DNA of 64,000 nt from Taklimakanibacter deserti (GTDB lineage Bacteria; Pseudomonadota; Alphaproteobacteria; Rhizobiales; Aestuariivirgaceae), in the NCBI GenBank assembly GCA_003574785.1, contig QORU01000007.1, positions 186,001-250,000 on the forward strand. The letters are read 5' to 3'. The translations under genes were made by a program, and so were the position numbers. Of this stretch, positions 55,250 to 64,000 are shown in pieces; position 1 is the stretch's first letter; every line of letters begins with the position of its first letter. A model generated the notes under the pieces. That model was not told the DNA's origin, did not search any database, and worked only from the letters and a program-made list of their open reading frames with translations.

Positions 55250-55552
55250 CTATTTGCCGTGCGTGACGGCATTGACGATGGCTGACCAATCGGCCGCATC
55301 GAAGGCCGGCAGGATCAACGGCTCGACATGGCCGTCACGGCGCGCGGTCAGGACATATTCCATCATCCGCGCCTCATCCGGCATCTCGAAGACCTGGACG
55401 AAGTCATAAGGTCCCATGGTGGCATAAAGGGCGATGCTGCGACCACCGAGCTTCTCGACCCGCTCCTTGCTGATGCGGCCGCGTTCCGGTGAATTGTGCA
55501 GCTCATCGAGCCCGCGCTGGGTGAGACGCATGAGAGAGATGAAAAGCGGCAA
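55250..55552 (-). CDS. GYD-domain protein
   Basis: 100 residues. MPLFISLMRLTQRGLDELHN, ALYATMGPYDFVQVFEMPDE and the length identify the GYD family, small dimeric alpha/beta-barrel proteins of unknown role (in this copy the name motif reads GPYD). It starts 21 bases after the cysteine hydrolase stop and is probably its operon partner. Confidence 0.88.
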   Translation of the reverse strand: MPLFISLMRLTQRGLDELHNSPERGRISKERVEKLGGRSIALYATMGPYDFVQVFEMPDEARMMEYVLTARRDGHVEPLILPAFDAADWSAIVNAVTHGK

Positions 55553-55573
55553 GATGATCTCCTGTCTGATGCG

Positions 55574-56242
55574 TCAGCGGCGCACGGCCTTGAGGCCGGC
55601 GATGACATCCTTCGTCGTCGCCACGACGCCGAATATGCCGTCCTCGACGGTCACCATATGAATGGCGGCCTGGTGCGCATATTGATCGCCGCTGGCACAG
55701 GCGTCTTCGATCAACAGGTTCTGGAAGTTGCGATCCTGCGCCTCGCGCAAGGTGGTGTGGACGCAGACATCCGTCGTGCAGCCCGTGAACAGCAGATGAG
55801 TGATGCCGCGGGCGCGCAGCACATGCTCGAGATCGGTATAGGTGAAGGCGCCATTGGCCGTCTTGTCGACGATGATGTCGTCGGGATGGACATCGATCTC
55901 GGGAACGATCTCGTATCCAGGCGACGAGCGCAACAGCACCTCGGTGCCGTCGAGGCCGGCACGGCGCCTGCGCCACACTTCGTAGGGCGTCATGTCGGCC
56001 CGATCGGCGCGGTAGCCCTGGCGCGTATGGACGACGGTGCAACCGGCGCCGCGGGCCGCGGCAATGACAGCGTTCACGTTCGGGATGATCGCGCGCAGAG
56101 GTGCCGGATCGTAGCCCTTGCGGGCGAAATAGCCGTCCGGGGACAGAAAATCCATTTGCAGGTCGATGACCAGCAAAGCGGTGACGGCAGGATCGAGATG
56201 GCCGTCATAAGGGTAGTCGAAAGGCCGGGCGGCAATGGGCAT
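55574..56242 (-). CDS. Cysteine hydrolase of the isochorismatase superfamily, RutB/biuret hydrolase-like
   Basis: 222 residues. The complete catalytic triad is present: Asp27 (LLVIDLQMDFLS), Lys127 (IIVDKTANGAF) and Cys160 (GCTTDVCVHTTLREA). Its N-terminal extension (ARPFDYPYDGHLDPAVT) and size resemble ureidoacrylate or biuret amidohydrolases. Following the urease operon on the same strand, it may release urea or ammonia from a ureido compound, which is inference from context. The 88-base gap to ureG is AT-rich and may hold its own promoter. Confidence 0.88.
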   Translation of the reverse strand: MPIAARPFDYPYDGHLDPAVTALLVIDLQMDFLSPDGYFARKGYDPAPLRAIIPNVNAVIAAARGAGCTVVHTRQGYRADRADMTPYEVWRRRRAGLDGTEVLLRSSPGYEIVPEIDVHPDDIIVDKTANGAFTYTDLEHVLRARGITHLLFTGCTTDVCVHTTLREAQDRNFQNLLIEDACASGDQYAHQAAIHMVTVEDGIFGVVATTKDVIAGLKAVRR

Positions 56243-56330
56243 GGCGAGGTCTCCACAAACGAGGGCGCCAAACTAGAGAGCCCGATCTGTGTTGACAAAC
56301 TATTTGATCTACTGAATTCCAGTTTAAATA

Positions 56331-56954
56331 CTAGACAATCAAATCGAGGCCACCCATCCGCCCAATAGCTGCAGCAACCTCGGAAACCCCCTTGTTGCGC
56401 AGAAGGTCGGTGAAGATATAGGGGCGGCCTCCACGGACCCGTTTCGTATCCCCCTCCATGACGTCGAGATCAGCGCCGACATAGGGGGCCAGATCCATCT
56501 TGTTGATGATGAGGAGGTCCGAGCGGGTGATGGCGGGCCCACCCTTGCGCGGTATCTTTTCGCCCTGGCAAACGCTGATGACGTAGAGCGTCAGATCGGC
56601 AAGCTCGGGCGAGAAGGTCGCCGCCAGATTGTCGCCGCCCGATTCGATGAAAACCACATCGAGATCCGGATGACGCCGATTGAGCTCGGCAATCGCTCCC
56701 AGATTGATGGAAGCGTCCTCGCGGATCGCGGTATGCGGGCAACCGCCCGTCTCAACGCCCAGGATGCGGTCTTCCGGCAGCGCCTGCAGCCGGCTGAGGA
56801 TCAGCGCATCCTCCCTCGTATAGATGTCGTTGGTGACGACGGCGATCGACCAATGCTCGCGCATCGCCTTGCAGAGCTTCTCCGTCAGCGTCGTCTTGCC
56901 GGATCCGACCGGTCCCCCTATGCCGACGCGCAGCGGGCCGTGAGCACCACTCAT
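56331..56954 (-). CDS. ureG: Urease accessory GTPase UreG
   Basis: 207 residues. The P-loop is [13 protein letters not shown] (residues 11-23), with the Cys-Pro-His nickel motif in [20 protein letters not shown]. The G-domain motifs [15 protein letters not shown] and [14 protein letters not shown] follow. UreG hydrolyses GTP to drive nickel insertion into urease with UreD, UreE and UreF. The start overlaps the ureF stop (ATGA). Last gene of the urease operon. Confidence 0.97.
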   Translation of the reverse strand: MSGAHGPLRVGIGGPVGSGKTTLTEKLCKAMREHWSIAVVTNDIYTREDALILSRLQALPEDRILGVETGGCPHTAIREDASINLGAIAELNRRHPDLDVVFIESGGDNLAATFSPELADLTLYVISVCQGEKIPRKGGPAITRSDLLIINKMDLAPYVGADLDVMEGDTKRVRGGRPYIFTDLLRNKGVSEVAAAIGRMGGLDLIV

Positions 56955-57616
56955 GATCTGAACAGCCTTACCGCAAGAGCCTCATGCCGCATTGCGGCCA
57001 TATCGGCCGCGAAACTCGCGCTGCCGAGATCGGCAAGCGACGACCGCGCCGCTTTGCGCGCGCCTGTAATGATCTGATTTTCCAGTGATGCCATGAGAGC
57101 GGTTCCCTCCGACTGGCCGAGCGGGATGAGCCTGATGCCGGCCGAGACGAGATTGGCCGCACAGGCATGCAGGAACGCGGCACAGGCCGCTTCCCGGTCG
57201 ATTTCCATGGCGGCGGCAGCCGCTCCGACGGCCACGGGATAGGGAGATGAGAGATCGGCACCGGTGCTGGCCGTCCAAGGCCGCACGGCGCCCTGAAAAG
57301 AGCGGCCCTGATCCATTGTTTCGAGATGACGTTCGGCGCTGACCGCCATGGCCTCTCCCCATTCCGCCGCCCGGCGCAAGCGTGGAAAGTCTCCCATGGC
57401 TGCCGCATGCCAGGCCTCAACCAGCAGCACCGCGTCGTTCCACAGGCTGCCGACCGAAATCAGATCCTCGATCCATTCGGCAAGGTCACCCCGCGAGGCG
57501 ACGACCTCGTCGTGCACGGCATATTCAAGGCCATGCGAATAGCTGAAGGCGCCGACCGGGAAGGAAGGCGACAGCCAGGTCATCAGCCGCAGCATCGCCA
57601 GTCGATCAATGCTCAT
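56951..57616 (-). CDS. ureF: Urease accessory protein UreF
   Basis: 221 residues from the ATG at 57616. All-helical, with the family landmarks [20 protein letters not shown] near the N-terminus and [20 protein letters not shown]. UreF bridges UreD and UreG in the nickel-loading complex. It overlaps ureE by 11 bases and ureG by 4. Confidence 0.96.
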   Translation of the reverse strand: MSIDRLAMLRLMTWLSPSFPVGAFSYSHGLEYAVHDEVVASRGDLAEWIEDLISVGSLWNDAVLLVEAWHAAAMGDFPRLRRAAEWGEAMAVSAERHLETMDQGRSFQGAVRPWTASTGADLSSPYPVAVGAAAAAMEIDREAACAAFLHACAANLVSAGIRLIPLGQSEGTALMASLENQIITGARKAARSSLADLGSASFAADMAAMRHEALAVRLFRS

Positions 57617-58052
57617 GGCCGTGATGCGCCGAATAGGCGCCACCTTCCGGATTGAAGGGCTCGCGCACCTTTCTCAAGCGCGCGCCCTGATGTTCGAGCA
57701 TATGTGCGATCACCGGATCATGGCGGATGACGATGCGCTCAGGCTCGATCTGGGCGGCGAGATGGCGGTTGCCGAGATGCCAGGCAAGCGTCATCAGATG
57801 CAGGCGATCGCGGCCCTTGATCTCGAGCAGGTTCTCGGCCTCGGCCTTGATCTCGACGAGGCGCCCGTCATCGAGGAGAAGCGCGTCGCCGTCCTTGAGA
57901 TAGGTCGTCGCGGCGAGATCGAGGAGAAAGGAAAGACCGCCCTCGCCGATCATCGCTATGCGCCGCCGACAGCGGTCTTCATAATCGAGCGTCACCCGGT
58001 CCGCAGGGGTGCCCGACCATGTGCCTTTCGGCTTTATCGATTGCGCCCGCAT
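57606..58052 (-). CDS. ureE: Urease accessory nickel-binding protein UreE
   Basis: 148 residues. The N-terminal domain has DRVTLDYEDRCRRRIAMIGE, and the metal-binding domain has YHLGNRHLAAQI-like WHLGNRHLAAQIEPERIVIR with the conserved interface His. A short His-rich tail (SAHHGHEH) is present instead of the long one of Klebsiella. UreE delivers nickel to UreG. It lies 2 bases after ureC. Confidence 0.96.
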   Translation of the reverse strand: MRAQSIKPKGTWSGTPADRVTLDYEDRCRRRIAMIGEGGLSFLLDLAATTYLKDGDALLLDDGRLVEIKAEAENLLEIKGRDRLHLMTLAWHLGNRHLAAQIEPERIVIRHDPVIAHMLEHQGARLRKVREPFNPEGGAYSAHHGHEH

Positions 58053-58054
58053 CG

Positions 58055-59767
58055 TCAGAACAGGAAATAGCGCTGCGCCATGGGCAGCGCGTGCATGGGC
58101 TCGCAGGTCAACACTTCGCCGTCGGCACGCACCTCATAGGTTTCGGGATCGACCTCGATATGGGGCGTCGCCGAATTATGGATCATCGATGCCTTGCCAA
58201 GGCCGCCTCTGGTGTTTTCGACGGCGATCAATTCCTTGTCGAGGCCGAAGCGCTGCTTGACGCCCTTGGCGAGAGACGATTTGGAAACAAAGGTCGCCGC
58301 GCTACGGACTGGCGCCTTGCCCAGCGCGGCAAACATCGGGCGGTAATGAACGGGCTGCGGTGTTGGAATGGACGCATTGGGATCACCCATGGGTGCTGCG
58401 GCGATCATGCCGCCGAGCAGGACCATGTCGGGTTTGACGCCGAAGAAAGCCGGCGACCACAGGACGAGGTCGGCACGCTTGCCGGGTTCGATCGATCCGA
58501 CATGATGGGCGATGCCATGGGCGATGGCGGGATTGATCGTATATTTCGCGATATAGCGCTTCACCCTGGCATTGTCGTTGTCACCGACCTCTTGCGCAAG
58601 CCGGCCGCGCTGGATCTTCATCTTGTGGGCGGTCTGCCAAGTGCGGATGATGACCTCGCCGACCCTACCCATGGCCTGGCTGTCAGAGGAAATGATGGCG
58701 AAGGCACCCAGATCATGCAGGATGTCTTCCGCGGCGATCGTCTCCTTGCGAATGCGACTGTCGGCGAAGGCGATGTCCTCGGCAATGCGTGGATCGAGAT
58801 GATGGCAGACCATCAGCATGTCGAGATGCTCGGCCACGGTGTTGACCGTGTAGGGCCGCGTCGGATTGGTCGACGAGGGAATGACATTGGCGAAGCCGCA
58901 GAGCTTGATGATGTCGGGCGCATGGCCGCCACCTGCCCCTTCGGTATGGAAGGCATGAATGGTCCGGCCCTTGATGGCGGCAATCGTGTCCTCGACGAAG
59001 CCCGACTCATTGAGCGTGTCGGTGTGGATCATCACCTGGACATCGTGATCGTCGGCAACAGCGAGACAGCAATCGATCGCCGCCGGCGTCGTCCCCCAAT
59101 CCTCATGCAGCTTGAGCGCGCAGGCGCCTGCGTCGATCATCTCGACCAGTGATCGCGGCAAGGACGCATTGCCCTTGGCCGAGAAGCCGATATTCATAGG
59201 CAAGCCGTCCACCGCCTGAAGCATGCGCTCCATATGCCAGGGACCGGGTGTGCAGGTGGTCGCCAGCGTCCCGTGCGCGGGGCCGGTGCCGCCGCCCAGC
59301 ATGGTGGTGATGCCCGACATCAGCGCCTCTTCGATCTGCTGCGGGCAGATGAAATGGATATGCGCATCCATGCCGCCGGCGGTGAGGATGCGGCCTTCGC
59401 CCGCAATCGCTTCGGTGCCGGGCCCGATGATGATGTCGACCCCGGGCTGAGTGTCGGGATTTCCGGCCTTGCCGATCCCCGCGATCCGCCCATCCTTCAA
59501 TCCGATGTCGGCCTTGACGATGCCCCAATGATCGATGATTAGGGCATTGGTGATGACGGTGTCGACCGCACCTTCGGCGCGGGCGCGCTGGCTCTGCCCC
59601 ATGCCGTCGCGGATCACTTTGCCGCCGCCGAATTTCACTTCCTCGCCATAGATGGTGAAATCGCTCTCCACTTTGATGATGAGATCCGTGTCGGCCAGCC
59701 GGACGCGGTCGCCCACGGTCGGACCGAACATCCGGGCATAGGAAGCTCTCGAAATCCGCGCCGGCAT
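58055..59767 (-). CDS. ureC: Urease alpha subunit UreC
   Basis: 570 residues. The dinuclear nickel site is complete: His136 and His138 ([10 protein letters not shown]), Lys219 to be carbamylated (ALKLHEDWG), His248 (VMIHTDTLN), His274 ([10 protein letters not shown]) and Asp362 ([11 protein letters not shown]). The mobile-flap Cys321-His322 is also present ([10 protein letters not shown]). It hydrolyses urea to ammonia and carbamate. The start overlaps the ureB stop by one base. Confidence 0.98.
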   Translation of the reverse strand: MPARISRASYARMFGPTVGDRVRLADTDLIIKVESDFTIYGEEVKFGGGKVIRDGMGQSQRARAEGAVDTVITNALIIDHWGIVKADIGLKDGRIAGIGKAGNPDTQPGVDIIIGPGTEAIAGEGRILTAGGMDAHIHFICPQQIEEALMSGITTMLGGGTGPAHGTLATTCTPGPWHMERMLQAVDGLPMNIGFSAKGNASLPRSLVEMIDAGACALKLHEDWGTTPAAIDCCLAVADDHDVQVMIHTDTLNESGFVEDTIAAIKGRTIHAFHTEGAGGGHAPDIIKLCGFANVIPSSTNPTRPYTVNTVAEHLDMLMVCHHLDPRIAEDIAFADSRIRKETIAAEDILHDLGAFAIISSDSQAMGRVGEVIIRTWQTAHKMKIQRGRLAQEVGDNDNARVKRYIAKYTINPAIAHGIAHHVGSIEPGKRADLVLWSPAFFGVKPDMVLLGGMIAAAPMGDPNASIPTPQPVHYRPMFAALGKAPVRSAATFVSKSSLAKGVKQRFGLDKELIAVENTRGGLGKASMIHNSATPHIEVDPETYEVRADGEVLTCEPMHALPMAQRYFLF

Positions 59768-60072
59768 CAGAGCTTGCCCATCACCATGCCGCGAAAGCCA
59801 TGGATCTGACGGGCACCTGCTATCGGGACGAGGCTGACATCGCGGGTCTGGCCGGGCTCGAAGCGGACCGCGGTGCCCGCCGGAATGTCGAGCCGCCGGC
59901 CCCGCGCCTTGTCGCGGTCGAAAATGAGCGCCGGATTGGTCTCATGAAAATGATAGTGCGAGCCGACCTGCACCGGACGATCGCCACTATTGGCGACTTG
60001 CAGCACCACGAGATCGGCGCCCGCATTGAGCTCGATATCGCCGGCCTTGGTCATGATCTCGCCAGGTATCAT
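59767..60072 (-). CDS. ureB: Urease beta subunit UreB
   Basis: 101 residues. [40 protein letters not shown] and [17 protein letters not shown] are the standard UreB signature. A separate beta chain, not fused to gamma. Structural subunit of the (alpha-beta-gamma)3 enzyme. Confidence 0.97.
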   Translation of the reverse strand: MIPGEIMTKAGDIELNAGADLVVLQVANSGDRPVQVGSHYHFHETNPALIFDRDKARGRRLDIPAGTAVRFEPGQTRDVSLVPIAGARQIHGFRGMVMGKL

Positions 60073-60087
60073 TGACGCGCCTTCCGC

Positions 60088-60390
60088 TCAGCGTATCGGT
60101 TCATGGACCGTCACCAGCTTGGTGCCGTCGGGAAAGGTCGCCTCGACCTGCACATCGTGGATCATCTCGGCGATGCCTTCCATCACCTGGCTGCGATCGA
60201 TCACATGGGCGCCGGCCTCCATGAGATCGGCGACACTGCGGCCATCGCGCGCGCCTTCGACCACGAAGTCGGTGATGAGGGCGATCGCCTCGGGATGATT
60301 GAGCTTGACGCCCCGTTCAAGTCGCCGTCGTGCGACCGACGCCGCCATGGCGACCAAAAGCTTATCTCTCTCACGCGGCGTGAGCTGCAT
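60088..60390 (-). CDS. ureA: Urease gamma subunit UreA
   Basis: 100 residues from the ATG at 60390 (AGAGG upstream). [40 protein letters not shown] and [20 protein letters not shown] match UreA over the whole length. It lies 17 bases after ureD. Confidence 0.97.
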   Translation of the reverse strand: MQLTPRERDKLLVAMAASVARRRLERGVKLNHPEAIALITDFVVEGARDGRSVADLMEAGAHVIDRSQVMEGIAEMIHDVQVEATFPDGTKLVTVHEPIR

Positions 60391-60407
60391 TGCCGCCTCT
60401 TTTCCAG

Positions 60408-61247
60408 TCAGACTGCCCAAACTTTCGGCAGTGCATGTCCACCGGAAAGCCTGATCGCCAGCGGAATAAGCATTTGCCTGAGCTCATAGGCCCCTTTTGC
60501 CGAGAGCCTAGCAAGAAACTTGCCAGCAAAGGCGGTGCTGGCAATGAGGGGGAAGTTTTCTCGCACGAAATCGAGATGACCTTCAGCGTCGGGCGCAAAA
60601 AGCGCCACCGTCGCCAAAGCGCGATCGCCTGCGGCAACGGCACGGCGCTGCAAGAGATCATCCACCTCGCCGTCAAATCGGACATTGTCGGCAAAGACGA
60701 GCTTGCCCTCGCGGCGGATGGCCCAGCGGTCATGCACACTGGCGTGACGGACGACCTCGCCCATGGCGGCGCGACCGAAGACGAAGGCCTCGACGATGAG
60801 GAGGCTCGCCCCCGCGGCAAGATCGGCTTCGAGGCTGCGCTCCAGCGCGCAGCCATCGAACAGGATCGTCTCCTGCGGCAGCCAGTTGAGGCGCGATTTC
60901 GTATCGAGCGTTATCTTGACCGAAAGCCGCGCCGGCTCCCCGTCGAGCGAACGGTAGATCCGCTCGCAGGCTTGGCTCACGCAAGTGAGGGACGCCGCCC
61001 TACCCGCATGAACGGACCAGGACAAGCGGTCACCGCCCGTCAGCCCCCCGGCGGTATTGATCAATACGGCTTCGCAGGCGGATGTGTCGGGCGATGAAGG
61101 AAATCGGATCTTGGCGGCGCCCGATTGATGGAGCCGGTCCAGGACCGAGCCGCGCGGCGTATGCTTGACCGAAATGCGTCCTTCAGCCTCGACGCGCTGG
61201 AATTTGGTGGAACCTGGCACAGGATCGACAATATCGGGGGCCGGCAA
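60408..61247 (-). CDS. ureD: Urease accessory protein UreD
   Basis: 279 residues. [40 protein letters not shown] and [20 protein letters not shown] are typical of UreD/UreH, which binds apo-urease and guides nickel to the active site. First urease gene of the operon, 9 bases after the GNAT gene. Confidence 0.96.
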   Translation of the reverse strand: MPAPDIVDPVPGSTKFQRVEAEGRISVKHTPRGSVLDRLHQSGAAKIRFPSSPDTSACEAVLINTAGGLTGGDRLSWSVHAGRAASLTCVSQACERIYRSLDGEPARLSVKITLDTKSRLNWLPQETILFDGCALERSLEADLAAGASLLIVEAFVFGRAAMGEVVRHASVHDRWAIRREGKLVFADNVRFDGEVDDLLQRRAVAAGDRALATVALFAPDAEGHLDFVRENFPLIASTAFAGKFLARLSAKGAYELRQMLIPLAIRLSGGHALPKVWAV

Positions 61248-61256
61248 AATCTCAAG

Positions 61257-61676
61257 CTACAGATCGAGGTCGCGCCGGCCCATGACGATGACATCGCGAA
61301 GCTCATAGCCGAGCGCTGCATAGAAGCCCCGAACCTCGGCATTCTCGCTGCGGATATTGAGATTGATGGCCCAGATTCCGCGCGCCTTGAGCCAGGCTTC
61401 GGCGGCGCGCACCGTCGCCTTCCCCAGGCCCTTGCCCTGAGAGGCCGGCGCCACCGAAACATAGTAAAGCCAGCCGCGGTGGCCATCGTGACCGACCAGG
61501 ACGGAAGAGACGAGCCCGCCGTCCGCTATGCCGACGAGAATTTCCGAATTCTCCTTGCCGCGGGCGAAATCGATGTCACGCCGGGGATCGTTCCAGGCTC
61601 GCACCAGGCCGCAGTCCGTCCACAAGGCGATCACACCGGCGACATCACGGTCCTCCAAGGGACGAAACGTCGTCAC
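61257..61676 (-). CDS. GNAT-family N-acetyltransferase
   Basis: 139 residues. VSVAPASQGKGLGKATVRAA is the acetyl-CoA motif; EAWLKARGIWAINLNIRSEN and YAALGYELRDVIVMGRRDLD complete the fold. The N-terminal WTDCGLVRAWNDPRRDIDFA is typical of the YpeA-like subgroup. The substrate is unknown. Its start overlaps the dehydrogenase stop (ATGA), and ureD follows after 9 bases, so it links the two functions in one transcript. Confidence 0.9.
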   Translation of the reverse strand: MTTFRPLEDRDVAGVIALWTDCGLVRAWNDPRRDIDFARGKENSEILVGIADGGLVSSVLVGHDGHRGWLYYVSVAPASQGKGLGKATVRAAEAWLKARGIWAINLNIRSENAEVRGFYAALGYELRDVIVMGRRDLDL

Positions 61677-63088
61677 GACGGCAATACCTTGTTGGGATTG
61701 AGAATGCCCTTGGGATCGAAGACCTTCTTCACATCGCGCATCATCTGCAATTCGACCGGGGACTTTATCTTCATCATCAGGTCGCGCTTCAGCCGACCGA
61801 TGCCATGCTCGGCGCTGATCGAGCCGCCGTGCTTCAGCACGACATCGAAGACGACGTCATTCATCGCCTGCCACTGATCGAGATAGGCGCGCTTGTCCAT
61901 GCCGAGCGGCTGGCTGACATTGAAATGCAGGTTGCCGTCGCCGATATGGCCGAAGGGCATCGGACGCGCGCCCGGCATGAAGGCCTCGATGGCAACAAGC
62001 GCCTTGTCGACAAAATCCGGAAGCTCTGAAATCGGCACCGAGACATCATGCTTGATCGAGCCGCCTTCGCGCTTCTGCACCTCGACGATCGCCTGGCGAA
62101 TGAACCAGATGTCCTTGCGCTGCGCCTCGGATTGGGCGATCGTCGCATCGAGCACGATGCCCTGCTCCGCGGCTTCGCCGAGAAGCTCGGTCATGAGGCC
62201 GGCAAGATCGCCCGAGCCCGACAATTCAAGCAGCACATACCAGGGGGCTGCCGCGGCGAAGGGATCGCGCACCTGAAAATGCTTGATGGTGAATTCGAAG
62301 CCGTTGCGGCGGAAAAGCTCGATCGCGGTGACCCGATTGCTGCTCCGTTGTCGGGCCAGATTCAGGAGGTCGAGTGCGGCCTTGACCGACGGCAAGGCGA
62401 CGAAAGCGGTGGCGTGGTCGCTCGGATGCGGGAAGAGCTTGAGCACGGCCCCCGTGATGACACCCAGCGTGCCCTCGGCGCCAATGAACAGGTTCTTCAG
62501 ATCATAGCCGGTATTGTCCTTGCGCAGGCTCTTGAGCCCGTTCCAGATGCGCCCGTCCGCCAGCACCACTTCGAGCCCCAGGCAGAGATCGCGGGTGTTG
62601 CCATAGGCCAGAACGCCGAGGCCGCCGGCATTGGTGGAAAGATTGCCGCCGATGCGGCAGGAGCCCTCCGATTCCAGGCTCAGGGGGAAGAAGCGGTCGG
62701 CGTTCCCGGCCGCCTCCTGGACGGATTTGAGCGTCGCGCCGGCATCGACCGTGATGCTGTTGTTGACCGGATCGACGGCGCGGATGCGCGTCATGCGATC
62801 GAGCGACAAAAGCACTTCATCGCCGGTCTCGAAGGGAATCTGGCCGCCGACAAGGCCGGTATTGCCGCTCTGTGGTACGATCGCCGTCTCCGCCTCACAG
62901 GCGATGGCGAGAATCTGCGAGACCTCCGCTGTCGATGCCGGTCTCAGCACCAGGGGCGATTTGCCGGTCCAGATCTCGCGCGCCTCCGCCATATAGGCCG
63001 TCATCTCGCTTGGATCCCTGATGGCATATTTGTCACCCACCACGGCGGCAAGGCGAGCCAGTGTCTCGGCGGAAGGCTTGATGGTCAT
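61673..63088 (-). CDS. FAD-linked 2-hydroxyacid dehydrogenase (D2HGDH/GlcD-like)
   Basis: 471 residues. The N-terminal PCMH FAD-binding domain has IVPQSGNTGLVGGQIPFETG and LRKDNTGYDLKNLFIGAEGT. The C-terminal FAD-oxidase domain has MPFGHIGDGNLHFNVSQPLG and GGSISAEHGIGRLKRDLMMK, with the metal-binding His residues. Family members oxidise D-2-hydroxyglutarate, D-lactate or glycolate and pass electrons to the respiratory chain or an electron-transfer flavoprotein. The pattern fits D-2-hydroxyglutarate dehydrogenases best; the exact substrate is open. Confidence 0.92.
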   Translation of the reverse strand: MTIKPSAETLARLAAVVGDKYAIRDPSEMTAYMAEAREIWTGKSPLVLRPASTAEVSQILAIACEAETAIVPQSGNTGLVGGQIPFETGDEVLLSLDRMTRIRAVDPVNNSITVDAGATLKSVQEAAGNADRFFPLSLESEGSCRIGGNLSTNAGGLGVLAYGNTRDLCLGLEVVLADGRIWNGLKSLRKDNTGYDLKNLFIGAEGTLGVITGAVLKLFPHPSDHATAFVALPSVKAALDLLNLARQRSSNRVTAIELFRRNGFEFTIKHFQVRDPFAAAAPWYVLLELSGSGDLAGLMTELLGEAAEQGIVLDATIAQSEAQRKDIWFIRQAIVEVQKREGGSIKHDVSVPISELPDFVDKALVAIEAFMPGARPMPFGHIGDGNLHFNVSQPLGMDKRAYLDQWQAMNDVVFDVVLKHGGSISAEHGIGRLKRDLMMKIKSPVELQMMRDVKKVFDPKGILNPNKVLPS

Positions 63089-63102
63089 CGGGACTGCTTC
63101 AT

Positions 63103-64000
63103 CTAGGATGGGGATCGCGGCGCGGCGGCTCGTTTGAGCCGGTCATTGATGGCCTCGCCGAGGCCGTGATCGGGAATAGGCCCGACGGCAATGACCTTAG
63201 CACCTGTCGTGTCGAGCTCATGCAGCAGGCGGAAAAGATTGGCGGCTGCCTCGGTGAGATCGCCCGTCGGCGACAGATTGAACCGCGCCCCCGGCGCCTT
63301 GCCGAAAGCGAGATAGGCTTCGCCTTCCTTTGCCGCCTTGGCGTTGAGGCGCAGCTTCGCCCGCGGCGCATAATGGCTTTCGAGCTGGCCGGGCGATGAC
63401 GGCTTCCTCGCGTCACCGCCTGAGCCGAGCTTGTGGCCGAGCGCCTTCTCGATGTCCTCGCGCGCAAGACCGCCAGGCCTGAGCAGTGTGGCACGCCCGC
63501 CGGTGAAGCCGATGATGGTCGATTCAAGCCCGATCGCCGATGGGCCGCCATCGAGTATGACGCTGACCTTGTCGCCAAGACCCTCGCGGACATGCGCCGC
63601 GGTGGTCGGGCTGATGCGGCCGGAAGGATTGGCGCTCGGCGCCACCACTGGCCGGCGCGCGGCCCTGAGCAGCGCCTGGGCAAGCGGATGCTTCGGCACG
63701 CGCAGCGCAATCGTCGGCAGTCCGGCCGAGGCGAGGAGCGAGACCGCGCAACCCTCGCGCCGCGGCACCACCAGGGTCAGGGGGCCGGGCCAGAATAATT
63801 TGGCGAGCTCGCTCGCCTCGATGCCGAACTCGCCATGAGCGGCCGCTTCATCGAGCGAGGCGACATGCACGATCAGCGGATTGAAGCTCGGCCGGTTCTT
63901 GGCGGCAAAGACGTGGGCCACGGCCTTGTCCTGCGTCGCATCGGCGCCGAGCCCGTAGACGGTCTCGGTCGGAAAGGCGACAAGCTTGCCCTCGATCAGG
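63103..64000 (-). CDS. L-threonylcarbamoyladenylate synthase (TsaC/Sua5), 5' end cut by the window
   Basis: The coding frame is open to the right edge; about 299 codons are present. The first visible residues, LIEGKLVAFPTETVYGLGAD, are the substrate-binding start of the YrdC domain, so only about 10-20 residues are missing. KNRPSFNPLIVHVAS carries the family K-x-R and N motif. The C-terminal Sua5 domain (SSPGQLESHYAPRAKLRL) shows it is the long Sua5 form. It makes threonylcarbamoyl-AMP for t6A37 modification of tRNA. The FAD dehydrogenase gene follows after 14 bases. Confidence 0.95.
   Translation of the reverse strand, partial: LIEGKLVAFPTETVYGLGADATQDKAVAHVFAAKNRPSFNPLIVHVASLDEAAAHGEFGIEASELAKLFWPGPLTLVVPRREGCAVSLLASAGLPTIALRVPKHPLAQALLRAARRPVVAPSANPSGRISPTTAAHVREGLGDKVSVILDGGPSAIGLESTIIGFTGGRATLLRPGGLAREDIEKALGHKLGSGGDARKPSSPGQLESHYAPRAKLRLNAKAAKEGEAYLAFGKAPGARFNLSPTGDLTEAAANLFRLLHELDTTGAKVIAVGPIPDHGLGEAINDRLKRAAAPRSPS

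Noticed and set aside
58019..59152. A 377-codon frame antisense to ureC
   Set aside because: ureC is complete with all nickel ligands, so the opposite frame is a shadow.

Overview
The window looks like chromosomal DNA of an alphaproteobacterium, most likely of the order Hyphomicrobiales (Rhizobiales). The grounds are: high GC; two HWE/HisKA_2-type histidine kinases; many copies of the alphaproteobacterial general-stress promoter GGAAC-N16/17-CGTT; a ureDABCEFG cluster; and many small stress proteins typical of the group (CsbD, DUF892 ferritin-like, DUF1328, PRC-barrel, DUF3618-like). I found no tRNA, rRNA, CRISPR array or intact insertion sequence. The genus cannot be fixed from the sequence alone.

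Region 1 (about 1-26,300) reads as a general stress-response neighbourhood. It holds membrane-anchored coiled-coil proteins, a cupin, a Nudix hydrolase coupled to a FAD/Rieske oxidoreductase, a DUF421 protein, a large HPII-type catalase, a string of small genes ending in a SRAP-domain protein, an L,D-transpeptidase, PRC-barrel and BrkB proteins, a class III cyclase, CsbD, a GAF-PAS HWE kinase divergent from a single-domain response regulator, a DUF892 protein, and several microproteins too short for normal gene callers. At least eleven start-proximal GGAAC-N16/17-(C/T/G)GTT elements point to shared control by a sigma-EcfG factor. The sigma factor and PhyR/NepR themselves are not in the window.

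Region 2 (26,367-31,299) is a cell-surface unit: a 1016-residue autotransporter-type protein bracketed by two near-duplicate secreted FecR-domain proteins, all on the minus strand. Region 3 (31,530-34,324) is a small phage-derived regulatory module. An S24/LexA-like repressor and five unknown genes are arranged around two divergent promoter regions carrying repeated TACGT elements. A lower-GC secreted alpha/beta hydrolase and a class D beta-lactamase homologue follow.

Region 4 (36,638-48,107) is an eleven-gene minus-strand run. LuxR-type and GntR-type regulators sit among a putrescine/spermidine-type ABC importer (binding protein, ATPase, two permeases) and a second, carbohydrate-type importer that lacks its own ATPase. 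The run ends in a B12-dependent diol/glycerol dehydratase whose large and medium subunits are fused in one chain, followed by the small subunit. No reactivating factor or microcompartment gene is nearby.

Region 5 (48,232-55,234) holds a zinc alcohol dehydrogenase, a GNAT acetyltransferase, a large secreted caspase-like/TPR protein, a membrane HWE kinase, two candidate microproteins and a MarR-type regulator resembling LdtR.

Region 6 (55,250-64,000, all minus strand) contains a TsaC/Sua5 threonylcarbamoyl-AMP synthase cut by the right edge, a FAD-linked 2-hydroxyacid dehydrogenase, a GNAT protein, the complete urease operon in the order D-A-B-C-E-F-G, a RutB-like cysteine hydrolase and a GYD protein. 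The hydrolase beside urease suggests nitrogen scavenging from urea-related compounds.
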